The notes beneath the pieces are model-generated. The model worked only from the letters and a program-made list of their open reading frames with translations. It was not told where the DNA came from and did no database searches. A program made the translations under genes and the position numbers. This document shows, piece by piece, positions 57,456 to 64,000 of a stretch of 64,000 bases of DNA. The stretch comes from Smallanthus sonchifolius (lineage: Eukaryota; Streptophyta; Magnoliopsida; Asterales; Asteraceae): positions 1,813,001 to 1,877,000 of the forward strand of contig CM042025.1 of NCBI GenBank assembly GCA_023525975.1, written 5' to 3'. The stretch's first letter is position 1; every line of letters begins with the position of its first letter.

Positions 57456-57782
57456 TTAAAAGAAACGGCATTTACATATATTCCCTTCATAAGTTCTTTT
57501 ATTACATATTTACTTAACCCTAAAATTTAATTACATATTTCCCCTTCCTAAAACTTCTATATTACATATTTATCTAATTCATTTAAAATTATTTTATTAC
57601 AATTTTACCCTTAATGAACCAATTAAAGTACTATTTATATATATCTCCTTCCTAAATATTTGTGAGGGGTAATTGAGTAATTTTAAGTTAATTAGTGAAA
57701 TATGTAATTAAAGTTAGGGGTTGGATATATATGTAATTTAGAAGTTTAATATGAAAAAATATGTAAAAAAACCTTAAAAGAA
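57456..57782. mobile_element. MULE-type MITE with 9-bp TSD
   Basis: Element 57465-57773 (309 bp) with ends ACGGCATTTACATATATTCC and GTAAAAAAACC. Flanked by the perfect 9-bp repeat TTAAAAGAA (57456-57464, 57774-57782). Same family as 28750-29798 without the Helitron. It lies about 340 bases upstream of the LOR TATA box. Confidence 0.85.
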
Positions 57783-57904
57783 AAGAAAAGGATAGAGTCG
57801 AATATGAGATCCAACTTTAACTCTCATGTTATATATATTTATAGAGCTGTTCATTATTAACTATAGAGTTGTTTATTTCATGAATAAGTTTAACTTTTTT
57901 TTAA

Positions 57905-58012
57905 CGGAAAATTTTTATTCTATTTTTTTTTGTGTTGGATGAGGTTAGAACTCATAATCTTTTGGTTGTGCGACTCTCCTGTTACCAATACACCCCAACC
58001 CTCCACCCGAAT
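57905..58012 (-). repeat. possible short SINE
   Basis: On the minus strand a tRNA-like head (TTGGGGTGTATTGGTAACAG, then GAGTTCTAACCTC resembling a B box) is followed after a short spacer by an A-run (T-run at about 57920-57932 on plus). No TSD found. Confidence 0.35.
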
Positions 58013-58394
58013 AATTTTAACTTTTAAGTATAAAACTATTATCAATATAAACGAAGCAAATACATATAGATAACTACTAATACATTCATATAAATATATA
58101 ATTCTGCTATGCATATTTTTAATGTTTTAAATAAGTTTATACATTATCTTGTTTTAATAAAATATATGACTTTCAAATACTTGTATTTAATAACATATAC
58201 CACTAACTTGTATTTTAATAATATATACACATATTGCTAGAAATTACATATACATAGTTGTTTTCTTTCATGTATACGTAACCATTTAAAATAATTAATA
58301 TATATGTTATCAAGGAGCTATTTATGACCGTCAATTATGTTATATTTATTCCATTTTTTTATTTTTTTCTATTTTATTTTAATTTTTTTTAGAA

Positions 58395-58550
58395 AGACAA
58401 AGTTAATCCTCCCATTTTAGGATCGGGTAAAATCCGACCCAGCCCGTCCAACATAGGTTGAAAGTAGGAGTCAAGTACCAAGATTCAAACTCAAGACATA
58501 TTAGGCCCTGAGCTCTACCCCAATACGAGGCTACCACTCAGGCCGAAGCC
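58395..58550 (-). repeat. possible tRNA-derived SINE
   Basis: On the minus strand: GTAGCCTCGTATTGGGGTAG (A-box-like), GAGTTTGAATCTTGG (B-box-like), a short body GGGCTGGGTCGGATTTTACC, and an A-rich end at about 58380-58400. No TSD established. Confidence 0.4.
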
Positions 58551-60286
58551 TTGGTATGTGCTTGTTGAATACAAATATTTTACTTTAACTAATGAGTGTA
58601 TACAAATATTTAATGTATGTGTTAAATGTGCTCTCTCTAATACATAATGAATTTCTCAGTATTCTTTTATACTCTCAATGTTATAGTAATATATCACTAA
58701 TTCTAGTTTTTTTTTATATAATTTTAAAATAAACACTATTTCTTCTGCGTTAATTGTATTAATACTATATACAAGAAAATATTTTATTTCTTTTTTTAAT
58801 GAGACCAACGTAAAAGCATCTTATGCATGTAAGGTTCGGACCTATGATACACATAGATCACTTTAAACAAATATCGACCGTTTGAGTACTATATAAGAAT
58901 GAATCAATTTTAGAGGAAGCATCTCTTGAATCAATTTTAGAGGAAGCATCTCTTGAAAAGTTGAAACGCCATATCTTTGTCAAAATCCGTTTTTGTGCTT
59001 TTGTTAGTCATTTTTCATAATTGTTTTATTTGTTTTGTATTAAAAATAAATAAATAAATAACTCACTTGACCGAAGGTAGTAAACGAACTAATCAAATAT
59101 AAGTAAAACTTATTCACATTCGTTTAAGTTTAACTAAACAAATGGAAGATTTTTTTTAATTCTAATATTTACTTCGTTAAGAAAATAGGTTTTTTTTTAT
59201 GTTCGTTCATTTAAGACGGTAATCAAATATGAAAAGATAAACATGAAAAATTTTAAAAATTCTTATAAAAAAGGTAACCTGTTATAAAAAAATTTACTTT
59301 AAAATATACTCAATAATATTTATTTTCTTATGTGTGTCGATGTTCGTTGAGATATAACTATTTATTTAAAAGTATTTAATATACATAGTATATATTAATA
59401 CATTAATAAACATATATATAAATTTGAACATAAACTGATTAAAGAACATATTACTAACATAAATGAACGAACAATTTTTATATCTTGTTCGTTCATTTAG
59501 TTAAACGAACATAAAATTTTGTTTATTTAATTATTTATAATTAAATAAACATTAGTTTACTAACTTTTCTTTATTGAAAGCCCAGTTCATCTACGACAAA
59601 TATGTGATTTGAAACAGAAGAAATTTATAAAAAAAACATATTATTATTAAATAATTATATTCTTCTATATAACTGAAGCTTTTAGGATTGAGACCAACCC
59701 AAAGAAAACTGGCAGTTTTAGTCTAACTATGAAGCCTAAAATCCTTTATTTGAGACTTGGAAATGCAAATATTGATAAATCTTTTAAGAGCAAGATGTGA
59801 TTGTGATATGGTATGATAATAAAGTGCACGTCACTACCTTCATTATCACACCATTTATCACTTGGCAATGGGTATACCCAAGTGATTGTGGTGGTGTGAT
59901 AATTAAAGTTTTTTTTTAATTTTCATTTAAATAATATTAAATTAATAAAAATATAAATACATTAATCTATATATGAAAGCAAACATCATTTTTAATTACA
60001 TGACTAAAGAAGCAAACCAAAAACTAAAAAGGTTTGATATAATATAAATTTACTTTTACATTTGACTCTTAAAGTAATAGAGTATGATCTTGTGTTTTCA
60101 CCCTCAACTTTCTCCGCCAACTTTATCAAATCAATAGTCTTTTTTTATTATAAAAAATTAAAAAGGACTATATTAACCCATGGATATCCGGTCATCTTCT
60201 TCATTTTTCTTTCATGATATTCAGTTATCTATCTTCACTTCTGCTATTGAAGCTATCTTCTCCCCAAGCCCTCAATCTCTATGGTC
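58551..60286. other. AT-rich intergenic DNA, no gene
   Basis: No coding frame supported. A short direct duplication (TGAATCAATTTTAGAGGAAGC) occurs at about 58900 and 58928. 60214-60286 is part of an open frame split by the SINE, without family signature. Confidence 0.4.
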
Positions 60287-60531
60287 AACAGTCACAAAAA
60301 CAGTTGGCCATTTGGTGCAATGGTAGTCCCAAGACTTTTCATAGTGGAGGTCTAGGTTTCGCATCCTGGCCACAGCAAAAAAGGGGTCTGTGGCCAGGTC
60401 AGGGGGTTTATCCAGTTGGGGGGTTCCTCCTGGGGTGGGCTGCCCTAGATGATCTAGGTGTTGCCCCGGAGAAACCCAATTATCCTAAAATATCTAGGTG
60501 TTGCCGTTCAAAAAAAAAACAGTCACAAAAA
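60287..60531 (+). mobile_element. SINE with 14-bp target-site duplication
   Basis: Element 60301-60517. It has a tRNA-derived head with TTTGGTGCAATGGTAG (A-box region) and GGTCTAGGTTTCGCATCC (B-box region), a G-rich body (GGGGGGTTCCTCCTGGGG) and a 3' end TTGCCGTTC plus A-run. The perfect 14-bp repeat AACAGTCACAAAAA flanks it (60287-60300, 60518-60531), the hallmark of target-primed reverse transcription. The perfect TSD suggests a young insertion. Confidence 0.88.
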
Positions 60532-62213
60532 GAGCCTCTACGGCTACTTCCAAATCAACACGCCGTGAAAAAAATCACACTCCATGAAAAAAATTTGAGG
60601 GGGCGGTGTTCGCATGACCATCACGCCGTGAAGCCTCTTCCACATCGGATCAGGCCGTTGTTTTTCATCCTATACCGGATGCTCTAATACAACTTATGTG
60701 AAATTGCTCTATAATGTACTATCCGAGAAAAAACAAATCAGATAAACTTATAGAATAAATTCCATTATATATATATATATAAAAACTTTGTACGAAAATG
60801 ACAAAATAATGCAACAAATTAAACAGTTTGTTTTATCAATGCTCGTACATTTGAATAAAATAAAATTGATGAAAGGTATATAATGAGATGAGTGAGAATA
60901 TGAAATTGATGAAACAAATGTGCATAACATTGATAAACAAATGTAAATTAGAATGTTGATATAAAACTTTATAAAGATAAAGTATAAAATTATATACGTA
61001 GGAGCGTGCTCAATACATAACTAATTTTGTATAGAGCTGCGAGAAATGTATAATTACGTCTAATGTATCGAAGATAATCACGTTTAGTTGGAGAGAGGAA
61101 GAAAGACGGTTAAAACCATCATATATAACACATTTATAGCAATATAGTATAAGTGTTCATGTGGTTCTTACAATTTTATATTTAAAATTAGTTATGTATT
61201 AAACTTTTATATGTTTATAGAGGTGTATAATTTAAACTCTATAAATGTGTAATTGATGTATATTGTTGTTCTCATGAAGTTTACTTATTTATACTTTGTT
61301 GCAACAATAGTTAGTAGATTTATGGGGTGGGTTCACCGTAGAATAAAAAAAATAGAGAATCGGGGAAACATGTAAAAAAACTTATAAGAACATCATTTTT
61401 ACATTTAAAAAACTCATTTTTACGTAATTTTCTTTGGACATTTTACATATAAACACATTTAGAAGTCGTTTGAATAAAAAAATATAAAAAAGGTAATTTT
61501 TTATGTGCAGAAAGTAATTTTTTTGTTAGAACGGCTTCTTATGCAAAAGCTCCAAACAAAATTATATAAAAATTAGTTTTTTACATGTAAAATTAGTTTT
61601 TGTAAGTTTTTTAATGGTTATCTAATTCTCCACTTTTTATGGTTACTCAATGAACCTCTAGATTTGGGTTTATTACTATTTATCTACAGAGATGTTTAAC
61701 ATTTAACTATTTAAGAGAGGATAACATATTTTTATTATATAAGTAGTTTTGTTTTTTGTTTTGTATTGTAACGGGATATTAGGAAAAAGAAAATGAAAAC
61801 TTGTGGCTGAGGATGAGTTTGCGGTGAAGAGGTGGGTCCTAGATAATGACATTTCATGGGCGGCTATGCTTTACATTTGTTTGACATAATTTTCTTATTA
61901 TTTTACCCGTTTGTTACAAAATATCTAAACTTAAATAAATTCATAGATTTGAATAAGGTTTGGGTCAATCATGTTTAGCTATTTTATATTTTTTTTAACA
62001 TCAAATTGAAATTTTATTCGAACAAGATAGTTTTTACATTCTTACTCTCCAATATCGAAATTACACGTGAATCCATTGTATATTTTAAAGTTTTGATCTA
62101 CATTTCGCACATAAAAATGATAATACCTTGATATCTTCAACTATTTAGTTTCATTTAAGAATTGTATAATTCGGATCCAGGTTAACTAGTATAACGGGAA
62201 TTATATATTTAAA
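60532..62213. other. AT-rich intergenic DNA, no gene
   Basis: Low-complexity A/T-rich sequence; no supported gene or complete element. Confidence 0.4.
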
Positions 62214-62735
62214 TTATATTATGAGTTAACTGTATAATGGGTCCTATGGTTTGATTAAATTGCATGTTTGGCTCCCTAGGTTATAAAAATTACAAATTAG
62301 CCCAAACTTTTGTGACCTGCTTGGGCATTTAGCCCCTGGAGTTAACACTGCGAAAATTTAGCCCATGTGCCATCCACGTGACTTGTAATTGCAAACTTAA
62401 CCCTATAAATTAGTTAAAATCAATAAAAATCTGTAGAAATCCGTAAAACTCAGTGAAAAAGTTAGTCATTTTTATGATATTTTACTAATTTTTATAGATT
62501 TTTATTAATTTTTACTGATTTTAACTCATTTTTAGTTTTAAGTTTACAATCGTAAGTCACGTGATGACATATTGGCTAATTTTATGTTAGAAACTAACTG
62601 GTGTTAACATCAGGGCTAAAGGCGCAATCAGGTCACAAAAGTTTGGGCTAAGTTTGCAATTTTTAAAACTTGGAGACCAAACATACAATTTGTTCAAACC
62701 ACAGGAGGCATTTATGCAATTAACTCTTATATATA
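62214..62735. mobile_element. MULE-type MITE
   Basis: Element 62223-62726 with ends GAGTTAACTGTATAATG and CATTTATGCAATTAACTC, inverted over about 100 bases per arm (TTTGTGACCTG against CAGGTCACAAA). Flanks TTATATTAT and TTATATATA agree at 7 of 9 positions, a decayed 9-bp target repeat. The GAGTTAACT ends resemble the larger MULE at 18275-20137. Confidence 0.8.
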
Positions 62736-63640
62736 TATATACACACACACACATATAGCTGGAGGTTAATTACAAAACATTAAATTACTGCCAGAGAAAA
62801 CAAAACAAAACAAATGTAAATTGTTTATTTTTTAGGTCTATAGCTTATACGTTTAAAACTTTTACTTCTACATACAAATATGTATGTTTATGTATATAAA
62901 AAATGATTAAGCTAATTTTTTTCGAATGTTTTTAAATTTTTAAACATTTACCTACACATATGTAGTATATATACATAAATGAAATTTGTTCTTTTTTTTT
63001 ATTTTTAGTTTCATGATAGATGAATAAACATTACAATTATATCATTTTCTTATATTCTAAAAAAACTAATATTAAAAAAAGTAGTTAATTACACTAAATT
63101 ACAAAGTTAACCCTTCCTGTTTATGGATTTGTAACATTGATGGACCTTTGCATGGACGGCCGTCTAATTCCACCAGTAAATGCTCACACGTGCATCCCAC
63201 GTGATGGGTAATTTTGTAATTTCATTGCCCAACCTATATATTTAATTAACCCCCTTCCCTCATTCTCCAACTGCAGTCATCTTCATCGTTTTCTCTGAAC
63301 ATCCTTCAATGGCGATGTGAAACTGTGGATTTGCAACTGTTTGAACCTCGTGGACCGATTACTACCCATGTCGCCGCTTCTATAGTTGCCCTAGCCCGGT
63401 AAGTAGTTGAAATATTTTGTTTGTCGAACATCTTCCTACTTCTGTCGTGTTTCTCAAACATCTTCTTTCTCATACAACAGTCTAGTTGTCAACGGTTTCT
63501 GGGATGAGCTCGAAACTCAGTTGTTTTTAGTAGGGAGTCTCGTTCTCCTTTAAAAACGGTGGACGATATTATGCTTCTTACGAATTATGAGCTTCAATAT
63601 AATTACCAGGAGTAAGTGCTCTATCAATTCTATGTTTCAT
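62736..63640. other. AT-rich DNA with a leader-like stretch
   Basis: 63230-63420 resembles a plant leader (TATATATTTAATTAA, TCATCTTCATCG, ATGGCGATG then stop) but no open reading frame follows. 63080-63160 (AAGTTAACCCTTCCTG) could be a MULE end. Nothing firm. Confidence 0.35.
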
Positions 63641-64000
63641 CTGGATCCCATTGAAATCAAAGAACAAGCTTGAATGTGAGATTACTCAAAGGTCAATCAC
63701 TCTCAGGGTGTCACCAACTAAGGAACCTAAAGATGTAATAAACTCACCACATAGTGGATTACCTTTCGGTTTCTCCAACAATGATAACGTACCCGAATAG
63801 ACATATCACCTTTCAGTCTCACTGTCCACAATACATTCGAAGAATTCACGGGGTAATCTCAAGATAACAACTATGACTCAGAACAGCAACAATCACTAGA
63901 TACCTAAACCAACTTCCTCTCAGACAGTTGACACTCGGATTACTAATGACGAAGACTAAACGACTATCTCTCACTTCTCGGGTATTGAGACAGGATACAC
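63640..64000. repeat. dispersed repeat, second member
   Basis: Diverged copy of the repeat at 23951-24895: ACCTTTCAGTCTCACTGTCC (63810), GGGGTAATCTCAAGA (63851) and ACGACTATCTCTCAC (63960) correspond to 24327, 24367 and 24478 in the same order and orientation. It continues past the window edge. Confidence 0.6.

Noticed and set aside
60214..60687. 157-residue ORF
   Set aside because: It runs through a SINE with a clear target-site duplication; the joined flanks show no recognisable protein.

Overview
The window is plant nuclear DNA from a TE-rich, AT-rich eudicot genome. The genes carry GT-AG introns and match familiar plant families, and most of the intergenic and intronic DNA is transposons. 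I suspect an asterid, possibly Asteraceae, from the style of the repeats, but that is an impression and not a demonstrated assignment.

Layout. 1023-10276 is one LTR retrotransposon (Ty3/gypsy, chromovirus-like) with 1.94-kb LTRs and a 5-bp TSD. Its gag is broken, it has no pol, and a foreign solo LTR with its own 5-bp TSD sits in its leader. 10604-11200 is an intronless CML42/43-like EF-hand gene. 11543-16382 holds a 295-bp tandem duplication, splice-site-bearing fragments of a myo-inositol oxygenase gene, a truncated RTE-type LINE and a Helitron 3' end. 18275-20137 is a MULE with a 9-bp TSD and a nested hAT element. 21356-21938 is a SIAMESE-RELATED (SMR11-like) CDK-inhibitor gene with a frameshift. 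23082-25923 is a decayed PIF/Harbinger element with two secondary insertions. 26954-27598 is an intronless LEA_2/NHL membrane protein gene. 28750-29798 is a MULE-type MITE split by a minus-strand Helitron. 30120-31605 is an 18-bp tandem array, followed by a complete small Helitron.

The second half holds three multi-exon genes that I could assemble in frame: a conserved WD40-like protein of unknown function (33541-40621, 8 exons, 463 aa), cytosolic 2,3-bisphosphoglycerate-independent phosphoglycerate mutase (49875-42608, minus, 9 exons, 557 aa, all metal and phospho-serine residues present) and a LURP-one-related protein (57001-55918, minus, 2 exons, 218 aa). Their introns and flanks carry many small DNA transposons, several with perfect TSDs, a SINE with a 14-bp TSD, and a ~147-bp tandem repeat in the mutase first intron. 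A fragment of a retroelement polyprotein with a zinc-binding motif and a restriction-like nuclease signature lies at 51598-52390.

The genes are not functionally linked; this is ordinary plant gene order (Ca2+ sensing, cell-cycle inhibition, membrane/defence proteins, glycolysis). I found no convincing new multi-gene system. The most informative content is the set of nested insertions whose order can be read from intact target-site duplications.
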